A DNA stretch of 64,000 bases from Rhodoferax sp. (GTDB lineage: Bacteria > Pseudomonadota > Gammaproteobacteria > Burkholderiales > Burkholderiaceae_C), in assembly GCF_030697375.1 (NCBI RefSeq), contig NZ_JAUYQD010000044.1:186001-250000 (forward strand). The letters are read 5' to 3'. Positions 1-8,614 of the stretch are shown here, piece by piece. A model generated the notes under the pieces. It had not been told where the DNA came from, did no database searches, and saw only the letters and a program-made list of their open reading frames with translations. Numbering within the stretch: the stretch's first letter is position 1; the number at the start of each line of letters is the position of its first letter. A program made the position numbers and the translations under genes.

Positions 1-795
1 GTCGGCGTTGCTTTTGACGCTGCGCACGATGTCACGAAAACTGCTTTGCATGTCCGCCATGGCGCTCAGCAGTTGCACCGTTTCATCGTTGCCTGCAGGG
101 TGAACCGGCACCGACAAATCGCCCCCCGCCAAGTGCTTGGCCACCTGCACGGCATGGGCCATGGGCCGTGCCAGATGCCTGGCCAACCACAAGGCCGCCA
201 GGACCAGCACCAAAATCGCCACAACCAGGGCCGCGCTGACGAGCACTTTGGCCTGCAGCACCACGACTTTCGAATGCGCGCTGAAGGCTTTTTCGTCTTT
301 GCCAATGGCCTCGACCTGGCTTGCCATTTGTTTCTCCAGCGCATTGAACAGCCTTTGAAACTCTGGCACCGCTGCTGCCGCAGCGGAGTCTCCCGCCGCC
401 AGTTTCAAAATATGGGCGGCCGAGTCGGTGTAAGCCTTGACCAGTGGCAAGGTGTTGCCCAGGGTGGTTTTGGTCTCCACGGACAGGGGCAAGCCTTCCA
501 GGGTCTGGAGCGCGGTCTTGAGGCTTTCCGTGTGCTCGTCCAAGGCCTTTTGCGCCTCGGCAATCTGCGCCTTGTCGCGGCCAATGGAACCCAACATGGC
601 GCGCTGCACATCGCCACGCACGGCGCCATGCATCATGGACGCGCGCTGGCTGTTTTGCACCGCCGACCCCATGCTGACAGCCCCGTCAAAAGCATCGGCC
701 AGGCGGGTGGTGCTGATCAACCCCACGCCGCCCACCAGGGCCGCGATACACGCGCCGGCCAAACCAATCGAAAGAATTTGATTACGCAGCTTCAT
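1..795 (-). CDS. Methyl-accepting chemotaxis protein, N-terminal part (cut by window edge)
   Basis: An inner-membrane chemoreceptor. The visible 265 residues start at ATG 795 after a good GAGGA ribosome site and run off the window. Residues 6-28 form TM1, about 29-180 a periplasmic helical sensor region, about 184-205 TM2, followed by a HAMP-like segment (about 205-256: ARPMAHAVQVAKHLAGGDL). The conserved cytoplasmic signalling tip lies outside, so CheA/CheW coupling is inferred from the TM-sensor-TM-HAMP layout. Its ATG overlaps the TGA of the upstream binding-protein-like gene (ATGA), so translation is probably coupled. As the last visible gene of the catabolic cluster it likely senses the same nutrient. 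A different HAMP sensor is the alternative. Confidence 0.85.
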   Translation of the reverse strand, partial: MKLRNQILSIGLAGACIAALVGGVGLISTTRLADAFDGAVSMGSAVQNSQRASMMHGAVRGDVQRAMLGSIGRDKAQIAEAQKALDEHTESLKTALQTLEGLPLSVETKTTLGNTLPLVKAYTDSAAHILKLAAGDSAAAAAVPEFQRLFNALEKQMASQVEAIGKDEKAFSAHSKVVVLQAKVLVSAALVVAILVLVLAALWLARHLARPMAHAVQVAKHLAGGDLSVPVHPAGNDETVQLLSAMADMQSSFRDIVRSVKSNAD

Positions 796-1907
796 GCCGT
801 CCTCTTTTCTTTTAAGTCTGCCAACGATTGGCTACAAACACGGGAACTCTTGCGGTGGATGAAATGATCCGCAACCATTTTCAAAACCAAGCCTTGGTGC
901 ACCACCGAGCAGCTTTGGTCAAAGGTGAGTGATGGCAATACCTGGGTCGGATCGCCCAGCAAGCTGGCACGCTGCATATCCACGCTTTCCCAAACTTCGT
1001 GCAAAGCAGGCATACACCCCTTGGTTGCCGCGAAGGCACGTTGAAAATCGGCTTGCGTCAAGGCCTTGGCAACCGCCGACGTCACGCCAGCGGCACTCTG
1101 CTTCAATGGAACAAAAAAATCCACGACAGAGACAAAATAGCGGTCGGTGCCAGGGACAGCCCAGGGCAAGATATCTTGGGAATGGGAAGCCTGAACCCAG
1201 TCACCCATCACTTGAATCGCAGCCTCGGCACGCTGCACCCGTGCCAGCTGGTCGGCCCACCCCAAGGTCAGCAAGTCGCCGTCTACAAATTCGCGCAGCA
1301 CCAACATGCTGTCCAGCACTCGGACCATCTCAGGAGACGAAAGCGCTTGTGGCTCCCACTGCACCAAAGCCCGGTGATAAAAGTCAGGCCCCGCCACCGC
1401 CAAGGTCAGCGATTCAAACAGAACGCCAATTTGCCAAGGCTCGCCACCCACCGCGAGCGGCAAAGGCACCTGCTTCGCGGCTTGGTGAAGCCAGGCCACA
1501 AGTCCGAAAAAGTCTGAAGGCGGCACACCATCTATTCGCTGCGCCACCGCCTTGTTGACCCAGGCCATATTGGCACGGTGAATGCCCAGGGGAATACCGT
1601 GCCAACCTGAGGGGGATGCCATGAAACACCGCACAAAGGCGGGGAGACGTTGCGCCCACTGCTGGGCATGCGCGATTTCCGTCACGTCCGCAATCAGGGG
1701 GTAGCCTGCGGCAACGGCATCCACCATCTCCATTCCGTGCATCTTGACGGCGTCAGGGCTGCACTGGGGCAGCGCATCCAAAAAATCTATGCCTGCCTCA
1801 TGCAAAGTTTCTCGGCACAGGCTTAACGCAGCGCGGTCCGACACACTGCTCCAACGGTGGTCCAAGCGCCAATGCACATGGGCCGCATCAGGCATTGAAG
1901 GGTTCAT
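792..1907 (-). CDS. ABC solute-binding-protein homologue lacking a signal peptide
   Basis: This 371-residue protein is a diverged paralogue of the two sugar-binding proteins encoded at 11508 and 12830. Shared landmarks are GIPLGIHRANMAWVNK (they have APLAIHSINWVWANK), GGEPWQ (GGQPWQ), GPDFYHRALV (GADFYRKALI) and AAIQVMGDWVQ ([11 protein letters not shown]). It begins MNPSMPDAAHVHWRL with no hydrophobic segment, so Sec export is not predicted. The homology starts near the point where the mature form of its relatives begins. The start overlaps the glycerate kinase stop (ATGA) and its own stop overlaps the chemoreceptor start (ATGA). A role as chemotaxis adaptor or cytoplasmic sensor is inference; a decayed transporter part is the alternative. 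Confidence 0.8.
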   Translation of the reverse strand: MNPSMPDAAHVHWRLDHRWSSVSDRAALSLCRETLHEAGIDFLDALPQCSPDAVKMHGMEMVDAVAAGYPLIADVTEIAHAQQWAQRLPAFVRCFMASPSGWHGIPLGIHRANMAWVNKAVAQRIDGVPPSDFFGLVAWLHQAAKQVPLPLAVGGEPWQIGVLFESLTLAVAGPDFYHRALVQWEPQALSSPEMVRVLDSMLVLREFVDGDLLTLGWADQLARVQRAEAAIQVMGDWVQASHSQDILPWAVPGTDRYFVSVVDFFVPLKQSAAGVTSAVAKALTQADFQRAFAATKGCMPALHEVWESVDMQRASLLGDPTQVLPSLTFDQSCSVVHQGLVLKMVADHFIHRKSSRVCSQSLADLKEKRTA

Positions 1908-3193
1908 GGTGCGTCCACCAAGATCGCCCGAAAATCGTTGATATTGGTCAGCGTGGGCCCGGTGTGGACCAGCGCCCCCACACCGTCCAATAGCGTGGCG
2001 CTGTCGTTGGCGTCCAGCAGCGTGCGTGGGTGCAGGCCTTGCGCACGGGCATCGGCCAGCGTGCCGGGCGCGATCCAGGCTCCCGCCGCCCGGGCTCGGC
2101 CGTCCAGGCCATCGGTGCCGGCGGACAAGGCGTGGATGCGGTCTGCCCCAGGCTGGCCTTCAAGGGCCATGGCCAATGCCAGGGCGAATTCGGTGTTGCG
2201 GCCACCGCGCCCCTGGCCGCGCAGGGTGACCGTGGCCTCGCCGCCCGAGAGGATGACGCAGGGCGGTGCAAAGGGCACGCCGCGCTGCACCACGCTCAGG
2301 GCGATGGCGGCGTGGGCCTTGGCCAGGTCACGCGCTTCGCCCTCCATGGCGTCCGACAAAATGTGGCAGGCCCAACCGTCGCGCGTCCCTTGCTGGGCCG
2401 CCGCGTTCAGTCCGTCCCACGCGCTGGCGATGATGTGGTGCCGGTGGTTCTGCAGCCGTGGGTCGCCCGGTTTGATGGACTCCCACTCACCACGGGACAG
2501 GGCTTGTATGACCTGCGGCAGATCATCTATTCCGAAGCGGCGCAGCACCGCCAGCGCATCCTCACAGGTGCTGGGGTCGGCCAGGGTCGGGCCGGACGCG
2601 ATCAAGGTTGGCTCGTCACCCGGAATATCGGAGATCAAAAGCGTGACCACCGCTGCGGGATGGGCCTGCGCCGCCAGCCGCCCGCCCTTGATGGCCGACA
2701 AATGCCGGCGCACGGTGTTGATCTCGGTGATGGTTGCGCCGCGTTGGAGCAGTTCGCGTGTGATGTGTTGCTTGTCGGCCAGGCGCAAGCCGGGGGCTGG
2801 AAGGCAGCACAGCGCGGACCCGCCGCCCGAAATGAGTGCGATGACGAGGTCGTCCGCAGTCAGATCGGTCACGGCCTGCATCAACCGACCGGCCGCGGCC
2901 ACGCTGCGCGCATCGGGCACGGGATGGCTGCATTCGCAGATCTCAATGTGCTTCAGGGGCAAGGCGGCACCTGGCGGCACCACCACCACGCCGCTCAGAC
3001 TGGCTGGCCAATGGGCTTCCACCGCACGGGCCATGGAGGCGGCCGCCTTGCCCAGACCGACCACCACCGTGCGCCCGCGTGGCGGCGGGGGCAGCCATGC
3101 GGGTACGACCTTCATGGGGTCGGCGGCGGCCAATGCTGCCTGGTACAGGCGCAGGAGGGCTTCGACAGGCGCGGGCTGGGGGGTGCTTGGCAT
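1904..3193 (-). CDS. Glycerate 2-kinase (MOFRL / TtuD-GckA type)
   Basis: Phosphorylates D-glycerate with ATP to 2-phosphoglycerate, feeding C3 units into lower glycolysis in the cytosol. The 429-residue length fits the family. Visible signatures are VVGLGKAAASMARAVE near the N-terminus, the glycine-rich ALISGGGSALCCLP, EINTVRRHLSAIKGG, and the C-terminal MOFRL part with ILSGGEATVTLRG, GRGGRNTEFALALA and SAGTDGLDG. The reading frame stays open 67 codons further upstream, but that part overlaps the Dabb gene and is unlike the family, so ATG 3193 was chosen. It lies 23 nt after the Dabb gene and overlaps the next gene by ATGA. It implies that the operon's pathway produces glycerate, or hydroxypyruvate/tartronate semialdehyde reduced to glycerate. 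Confidence 0.9.
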   Translation of the reverse strand: MPSTPQPAPVEALLRLYQAALAAADPMKVVPAWLPPPPRGRTVVVGLGKAAASMARAVEAHWPASLSGVVVVPPGAALPLKHIEICECSHPVPDARSVAAAGRLMQAVTDLTADDLVIALISGGGSALCCLPAPGLRLADKQHITRELLQRGATITEINTVRRHLSAIKGGRLAAQAHPAAVVTLLISDIPGDEPTLIASGPTLADPSTCEDALAVLRRFGIDDLPQVIQALSRGEWESIKPGDPRLQNHRHHIIASAWDGLNAAAQQGTRDGWACHILSDAMEGEARDLAKAHAAIALSVVQRGVPFAPPCVILSGGEATVTLRGQGRGGRNTEFALALAMALEGQPGADRIHALSAGTDGLDGRARAAGAWIAPGTLADARAQGLHPRTLLDANDSATLLDGVGALVHTGPTLTNINDFRAILVDAP

Positions 3194-3216
3194 GGTGGGC
3201 TTTGGGGGTGCTGCTG

Positions 3217-3519
3217 TCAGCAGGCGTAGTCGATGACCAGCACATCGGCCAGCCAGGGTTTCAGTTGCGCCACAAAGGCCTGGTGCGCCGGGTGGGGAAG
3301 GTAGGCGTCGCGCGCGGCGGCATCCACAAAGGTCAGCACAAACGCATGCGTGAGTCCCTTGGCAAGGCCTTCGGGACTGTTGTTGGTGCCCCATTCAAAA
3401 GTTGTGATGCCCGTAATATGGTGCTGCAAAGCGGCAAAACCGCTCTCCAGTGACTGCTGCGTGGTGAGCGACGTGTCGGGTTTGAAACCCACCAATACCA
3501 AGTGCCGTATAGCCATCAT
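3217..3519 (-). CDS. Dabb (stress-responsive alpha/beta barrel) family protein
   Basis: A 100-residue single-domain protein of the dimeric ferredoxin-like Dabb family. Typical features are the opening MAIRHLVLVGFKPDTS, the central GTNNSPEGLAKGLTHAFVL and the terminal HPAHQAFVAQLKPWL and DVLVIDYAC. Members are small dimers with varied or unknown roles; some act on polyketide or sugar-derived intermediates. It sits 12 nt after the DUF993 gene and 23 nt before glycerate kinase, inside the operon. An ATG occurs at codons 1 and 2, so the start may shift by one residue. Function here unknown. Confidence 0.85.
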   Translation of the reverse strand: MMAIRHLVLVGFKPDTSLTTQQSLESGFAALQHHITGITTFEWGTNNSPEGLAKGLTHAFVLTFVDAAARDAYLPHPAHQAFVAQLKPWLADVLVIDYAC

Positions 3520-3531
3520 TTTTCTCCTGAA

Positions 3532-4707
3532 TTAACTCTCGATGCCGGCGCTGACCCACAGCAGTTGGCGCATGCGGGCCAGGGCCAAGTCGGGGTCGGT
3601 CAACACGCCGCACTGGTCAGCCAGCTCATACACCCGCGCGTAATGGGCAATTCCGCGGGCCGCCTGCAGGCCCCCCGCCATGGAGAAATGGCGCTGGTGG
3701 CCATTGAGCCAGGCCAGCAACACCACACCGGCTTTGTAGTGGCGGGTGGGCGCCCGAAAAATTTCCCGGGACAGGGCTACGGTGGGGTCCAGCAAGGCGC
3801 GAAACCGCGCGCCCTGCCCCTGCGCCAAGGCATCCAGTGCCACGGCGGCCACCGAGGCGATGGGGTCAAAAATGCCCAGCAGCCCATGCGAAAAGCCTGC
3901 CGCATCACCCTCAATCAGTTCCGCATAGTTGAAGTCGTCGCCGGTGTACATCTTGACACCCGCTGGTAGCCGACGTCGCAACGCAATTTCCCACTGGGCA
4001 TCCAGCAAGGAAACTTTGATGCCTTCCACCTTGGATGCATTGGCCTGGATGAGCGCCACCACGGTGTCCAGTGCGGTGGCAATATCGCAGGAGCCCCAGT
4101 AGCCCTGCAAGCCCGGGTCGAACATTTCCCCCAGCCAATGGAGAATGACCGGTTGGTCACTGTCTTGCAGCAAGCGCCCATACAGCGTGAGGTAGTCATC
4201 GGCGCTTTGGGCGGCGTGTGCCAGGGCCCGGCTGGCCATCAAAATGACGCGCCCGCCCTCGGCCTGGACCACGTCGAACTGCTCACGGTAGGCCCGCTCC
4301 ACCTGGGCCAGGGTGGTGTCGGCACCCGGTGCCAGTTGGTCGGTGCCCACGCCGCAGGCCAAACCGGCCCCGGGCCGCGTGCGGGCATGGCGGATGGAGC
4401 GCTGGATGAGTTCACGGGCCACCGGCCAATCCACCCCCATGCCGCGCTGTGCCGTGTCCATGGCTTCCGCGATTTGGAAACCCAGGCCATACAGGTGGTC
4501 ACGAAACGCCAGGGTGCTGTCCCAATCCACACGCGGTGATGCGTCCAGCGGGTCTACGGTGGAAAAGGGGTCAATGACCACATGGGCCGCCGCGTAAACC
4601 GTGCGGTTGAATGCCCCCAGAGGGCCGGTGGGAACAATGGGCTGGGCTGTGGGCGTGTACGGTCGCAGTGTGCCGTCGGGCTGGGGGAGGAGGATGCTCT
4701 GGCGCAT
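3532..4707 (-). CDS. DUF993 family protein, probable TIM-barrel (DHDPS/aldolase-like)
   Basis: A 391-residue protein that I assign to DUF993, a family with no firmly established reaction that resembles dihydrodipicolinate-synthase-type aldolases. Landmarks are the N-terminal DGTLRPYTPT, VYAAAHVVIDPFS, GVGTDQLAPGA, ILHWLGEMFDPGLQGYWG, VEGIKVSLLDAQWE and VKMYTGDDFNYAELIEGD. The internal lysine in EGIKVS is a candidate Schiff-base residue, by analogy only. The open frame extends 40 codons upstream over the GMC gene; ATG 4707 follows an AGGAAA ribosome site and fits the family length. It lies 16 nt after the GMC gene. An aldol cleavage giving a C3 unit for the adjacent glycerate kinase is inference. 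Confidence 0.8.
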   Translation of the reverse strand: MRQSILLPQPDGTLRPYTPTAQPIVPTGPLGAFNRTVYAAAHVVIDPFSTVDPLDASPRVDWDSTLAFRDHLYGLGFQIAEAMDTAQRGMGVDWPVARELIQRSIRHARTRPGAGLACGVGTDQLAPGADTTLAQVERAYREQFDVVQAEGGRVILMASRALAHAAQSADDYLTLYGRLLQDSDQPVILHWLGEMFDPGLQGYWGSCDIATALDTVVALIQANASKVEGIKVSLLDAQWEIALRRRLPAGVKMYTGDDFNYAELIEGDAAGFSHGLLGIFDPIASVAAVALDALAQGQGARFRALLDPTVALSREIFRAPTRHYKAGVVLLAWLNGHQRHFSMAGGLQAARGIAHYARVYELADQCGVLTDPDLALARMRQLLWVSAGIES

Positions 4708-4723
4708 GGGTTTTCCTAGAGGG

Positions 4724-6337
4724 TTACAGTTTTCCAAGGATGTGATCCACCGCTTTTTCCGCGACCATGATGGCGGGCGCGTTGGTGTTACACGAGGGCA
4801 CCCGTGGCATGACCGACGCATCGACAACCCGCAGGCCCCGCAGGCCGATCACGCGCAAATCGGGCGTGACGACGCTGGTAGGGTCCGACGCTTGGCCCAT
4901 CTTGCAGGTGCCCACCGGATGGTGGTCGGTCTTGGCATGGGCGCAGGCGTAGGCGAAAAGTTCCTGGTCGCTGTGGAGGCCATCCCCGGGCAGGACTTCC
5001 GATTTCACATACCGCCGGAGTGCGGGTTGGCGCAGGATTTCCCGTGCCAGCCGCAAGCCCTTGAGGGCCATGTCGCGGTCGTGGGGGTCTTCCCAGTAGT
5101 TGGGGTCCAGCAGCGGCGCCGCGCCGGGGTCGTTGCTGGCCAGGCGCACGGTGCCCCGTGAACGCGGCCGAAGGTAGGCCGTGTTGAGGGTGACACCAGA
5201 GTTGTGCATCTTGGCAACACCAGCCTCAATGCCCGAGCCCAGGCCCAAATGGAACTGGATATCCGGCGAGCGCGCCTTCTGCGCTGCGTCGGCATACCAG
5301 AAGCCCCCGGTCTCAAACAGGCTGGACGCGACCGGCCCCTTTTTGAGCAGCAAATACTGCAAGCCCGCCCAGGCCGCGTGGTGCGGCTGGTTGTACTTGT
5401 CGTAGGTGTGGTCCCCCGTGCATTCAGCGATCACAAAGAGGTCCAGGTGGTCTTGCAGGTTGGCGCCCACGCCGGGCAAATCATGGACCACGGGCACCCC
5501 CACAGAGCGCAGGTGCTCGGCCGGGCCAATGCCGGACTGCAGGAGCAGTTTTGGCGACCCCATGGCACCCGAGGACACAATGACCTCGCGGCTGGCATGC
5601 ACACGCAGGGCCGCGCTGTGGGCGCCCTGCACCAGGTCCACCCCCACGGCCCGTCCGTTTTCCACCACCACGCGGGTTGCCAAAGTCTGCAACATCACGG
5701 TCAAATTGGCTCGGCCCCGGATGGGGGCCAGATAGGCCACCGAGGTGGACGAGCGGCGGGCGTTCAACTGGGTCAACTGGTAGTAGCCCAGCCCCTCTTG
5801 GTGCGCACCGTTGAAATCCGGGTTGAAGGGGATTCCCAATTCCTGGCCAGCCTGGAAATAGGCCTCGCAGATGGGCAGCGGGCTGATGGGGTTGGACACC
5901 CCCAGCGGGCCCCCGTAGCCGTGGTAGCGGTTGGCATAACGCTGGTTGTTTTCGGAGCGCACAAAGTAGGGAAGCACCTCCTCGTAGCTCCAACCGGTGG
6001 CGCCTTCGAGCAAGGCCCATTCGTCATAGTCCGCGGCGTGGCCCCGGGTGTAGATTTGTGCGTTGATGGACGAGCCGCCGCCAATGACCTTGGCCTGGGT
6101 GAAGCGTAGAACCCGATTATTCAGGTGCCGCTGGGGCACGGTGTTCCAACCCCAGGAGCCAATGCCCTTGGTCATTTTTGCAAAGCCTGCGGGCCAGTGG
6201 AAGAAGGGATGCCCGTCGGAGCCGCCCGCTTCCAGCAGCAGCACCTTGACGCTGGGGTCGGCGCTCAGGCGGTTGGCCAGCACGCAGCCTGCGGAACCAC
6301 CGCCCGTAATGATGTAGTCGTAAGTTGTGGTTTTCAT
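4724..6337 (-). CDS. GMC-family FAD oxidoreductase (choline dehydrogenase-like)
   Basis: A 537-residue flavoenzyme oxidising a primary or secondary alcohol. The N-terminal Rossmann motif YDYIITGGGSAGCVLANRL binds the ADP part of FAD, followed by the EAGG acidic strand end. GMC signatures VIGGGSSINAQIYTRG and SSGAMGSPKLLLQSGIGP are present, and the C-terminal HHPVGTCKMG and VPSCNTNAPAIMVAEKA carry the usual catalytic His and Asn region. No signal peptide is visible, so it is probably cytosolic or membrane-associated. Its start overlaps the SDR stop by ATGA. The alcohol substrate cannot be read from the sequence; choline is only the best-known substrate of the family and the context (sugar transporter, CoA enzymes) does not favour it. 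Confidence 0.9.
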   Translation of the reverse strand: MKTTTYDYIITGGGSAGCVLANRLSADPSVKVLLLEAGGSDGHPFFHWPAGFAKMTKGIGSWGWNTVPQRHLNNRVLRFTQAKVIGGGSSINAQIYTRGHAADYDEWALLEGATGWSYEEVLPYFVRSENNQRYANRYHGYGGPLGVSNPISPLPICEAYFQAGQELGIPFNPDFNGAHQEGLGYYQLTQLNARRSSTSVAYLAPIRGRANLTVMLQTLATRVVVENGRAVGVDLVQGAHSAALRVHASREVIVSSGAMGSPKLLLQSGIGPAEHLRSVGVPVVHDLPGVGANLQDHLDLFVIAECTGDHTYDKYNQPHHAAWAGLQYLLLKKGPVASSLFETGGFWYADAAQKARSPDIQFHLGLGSGIEAGVAKMHNSGVTLNTAYLRPRSRGTVRLASNDPGAAPLLDPNYWEDPHDRDMALKGLRLAREILRQPALRRYVKSEVLPGDGLHSDQELFAYACAHAKTDHHPVGTCKMGQASDPTSVVTPDLRVIGLRGLRVVDASVMPRVPSCNTNAPAIMVAEKAVDHILGKL

Positions 6338-7101
6338 AGTCTTGGAATCGATAAGGCGCCATCTACAGAAATGACGCTGCCCGTGGAAAAAGCCAGCCTT
6401 CCATCCGCCAAACTCGCAACCGCGCGCGCCACGTCGTCGGGGTAGCCCCAGCGCCCCATGGGTACCAAGCCGTCGGCGATGCGGCGCTCGTACACCTCGG
6501 ACACCCCCTCGGTCATGGGGGTGCGGATCACACCCGGGCGAACCTCAAACACACCAATGCCCTCACCCGCCAGGCGCAAGGCAAATAGTTTGGTCAACAT
6601 GCCCAGTGCGGACTTGGAAAGGCAATACTCGCCCCTTTCAATGGACGCCAGCTCCACGCTCACCGAGGACACCGTGACGACGGAGCGGGGTGTGGCCAAA
6701 GGCGCAGCCACCATGTGCCGGGCCACGGCCTGGGTGAAGAAAAAAGTGCCGCGCAAATTGATGTCCAGCACCAGGTCATAGGCTTGCGGCGTGACGGCCA
6801 AGAGGTCGCCCCGGCTGGTGGCGGGTATGCCGGCATTGTTCACCAGGCAGGACACGGCGCCACCCCAGGTGACGATCTCACCGAGCACCCGGTCATGGTC
6901 TTCGATGCACCCCAGATCGGATTGGAAGAGTTTGGCCTGCGCACCCTGGCGCTCCAGCAGTTGCAGGGTCTCGCTGGCACCTTCGATTGCAATGTCGGTC
7001 AGCGCCAGGTCAAAGCCGCGCGTGGCCAGTTCAAGGGCTATGCCGGCGCCAATGCCGCGGCGTGCGCCGGTGACAATGGCCAGGGGGCGTTTGGACGTCA
7101 T
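6334..7101 (-). CDS. SDR-family NAD(P)-dependent oxidoreductase
   Basis: A 255-residue classical short-chain dehydrogenase. It has the cofactor motif TGARRGIGAG, the NNAG motif (VNNAGIPA), the catalytic serine region VVTVSSVSVE and the YxxxK pair in GEYCLSKSALG. The acidic residue after strand 2 (LALTDIA) suggests NAD preference. Annotated relatives are called 3-ketoacyl-ACP reductase, but the operon context argues for a catabolic alcohol or keto-sugar oxidoreductase. It is wedged between two GMC enzymes with ATGA overlaps at both ends, suggesting coupled translation and a shared substrate chain. Confidence 0.9.
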   Translation of the reverse strand: MTSKRPLAIVTGARRGIGAGIALELATRGFDLALTDIAIEGASETLQLLERQGAQAKLFQSDLGCIEDHDRVLGEIVTWGGAVSCLVNNAGIPATSRGDLLAVTPQAYDLVLDINLRGTFFFTQAVARHMVAAPLATPRSVVTVSSVSVELASIERGEYCLSKSALGMLTKLFALRLAGEGIGVFEVRPGVIRTPMTEGVSEVYERRIADGLVPMGRWGYPDDVARAVASLADGRLAFSTGSVISVDGALSIPRL

Positions 7102-8609
7102 TGAAGTACCTCATGTCGCAAATGGTGGCCTACCCGCAGGCCCTGGGCTGCCACCGTAAGCGCTGGGTTGACCGCTGCGGAGGATGGGAAAAAACTGGCA
7201 TCCACCACGTAGAGGTTGTCGTGGTCCCATGCCTTGCACAGGGGGTCCAGCGCCGAGGTTTGCGGATCGTCCCCAAAACGCACGGTTCCACATTGGTGGG
7301 AAACGACATCGGTACCGAATGAACTGGACAGCACAATGGGGTACCCCGTGGCACGCAAAATGGACTTGCACTTTGCCACCCAACGCCTATGGGATGCCAA
7401 GTTGCTGCGGTGCCAGTGCAGATTGATGGCGCCGTCCGCCCGTAGAGTGACCCGGCTGTCGGGGTGGGGCAGGTCTTCACTTTGCGCATACCAGTCCACG
7501 CTGCGGTCCGCCAAGGCCGTGCGCACCATCTTGGGCAACCAGGGCAAGGGGTCGCGCAACATGGGTTCACGGATTTTCCCCAGCAACTGCAGGCTTCCCA
7601 AGGGGGTCTTGTCAGCGCCTTCCCCAAAATAGTAATCATGAACGGCCAAGGTTTTAGGGAACTTGGTGGTGTTCAATTGAAAGGGGTGCACTGCCATCAA
7701 GGCACTGGTGTTGTGTGTCATGTAGTGCCGGCCCACCACATCCGAGCTGTTGGCCAGTCCCCGTGGATGGGCCGGGTTGGCGGATCGCAGCAACAGGGCT
7801 GCCGAATTGATGGCGCCGGCACTCAGAACAAAGGTGTGGGCGCTAATGCGCTCCCGCTTGCCTTGGCACAGCACCTCCGCTGCGACGACTTTGCGGCCGG
7901 CGGCGTCGGTGATCAGCGTGTCCACAAAGGCCTCGGACCAGAGTTCGACATTGCCATGGCGTAAGGCCGGGCGGATCAGCCGTGTTTCGGCATCGCCTTT
8001 GGCGTCGATCATGCAGGGGAAGGCATCGCAGTTGGCACAACGCCTGCATTGCCCTGTGGGACCGAAATCAATGGCACTGGGCATGAAAAATGGCTGCAGT
8101 CCCTGCGCGCGCAAGCGCTGTTCAATCTGGGCCAGAAGGGGCTCATGGGGCACCGGAGCATGCGGGTAAGGTGCGCTGCGCGGGGGCTCGGTCGGGTCTT
8201 GCCCGGCCAGCCCACGCACGGCGAACACCTGCTCCGCCTGGGTGTACCACGGCTCCAGCGCCGCATACCGAATGGGCCAGGCCGGGGACACACCGCCTTC
8301 GTGGGCCAGCGCCTCGAAGTCTTGTTCGCGAAAGCGAAACATGGCGCTCCCATAGAACTTGGTGTTGCCGCCTACAAAATAGAACATGCCGGGGTGAAAA
8401 GCACGCCCATCGGCCCACCAGGTCTCCTTCGTACGGTAGCGGTGCTCGCAGAACACCGACTCGGCGTTCCAGTTCTGGGCCTCTCGCGGCAGTGCGGGAC
8501 CACGCTCCAGCACCAACACGCGCAATCCGCTACCGGCAAGCTGTAGCGCTACCGCGCCACCGCCTACGCCAGAGCCAATGATGACGACATCGTACGACTT
8601 GGTTGCCAT
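7098..8609 (-). CDS. GMC-type FAD oxidoreductase with a four-cysteine cluster
   Basis: A 503-residue flavoenzyme, distinct from its neighbour at 4724 and closer to sugar or polyol dehydrogenase large subunits. The FAD motif is VVIIGSGVGGGAVALQL, with VLERG following. The C-terminus has FGTDVVSHQCGTVRFG, LYVVDASFFPSSAAVNPALT and a family-like His/Asn region. Residues 188-199 (CRRCANCDAFPC) hold four cysteines spaced CX2CX2CX4C, which could bind an Fe-S cluster or zinc. No signal peptide or twin-arginine motif is seen. It starts 5 nt after the transporter ATPase and ends with an ATGA overlap to the SDR. A glucose/fructose-type dehydrogenase activity is inferred from family resemblance. Confidence 0.85.
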   Translation of the reverse strand: MATKSYDVVIIGSGVGGGAVALQLAGSGLRVLVLERGPALPREAQNWNAESVFCEHRYRTKETWWADGRAFHPGMFYFVGGNTKFYGSAMFRFREQDFEALAHEGGVSPAWPIRYAALEPWYTQAEQVFAVRGLAGQDPTEPPRSAPYPHAPVPHEPLLAQIEQRLRAQGLQPFFMPSAIDFGPTGQCRRCANCDAFPCMIDAKGDAETRLIRPALRHGNVELWSEAFVDTLITDAAGRKVVAAEVLCQGKRERISAHTFVLSAGAINSAALLLRSANPAHPRGLANSSDVVGRHYMTHNTSALMAVHPFQLNTTKFPKTLAVHDYYFGEGADKTPLGSLQLLGKIREPMLRDPLPWLPKMVRTALADRSVDWYAQSEDLPHPDSRVTLRADGAINLHWHRSNLASHRRWVAKCKSILRATGYPIVLSSSFGTDVVSHQCGTVRFGDDPQTSALDPLCKAWDHDNLYVVDASFFPSSAAVNPALTVAAQGLRVGHHLRHEVLQ

Positions 8610-8614
8610 GGTGC

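Noticed and set aside
1938..3236. Long plus-strand open frames opposite the glycerate kinase gene
   Set aside because: No domain, low-complexity Arg/Pro/Ser-rich product, and complete overlap with a clear MOFRL kinase on the minus strand.
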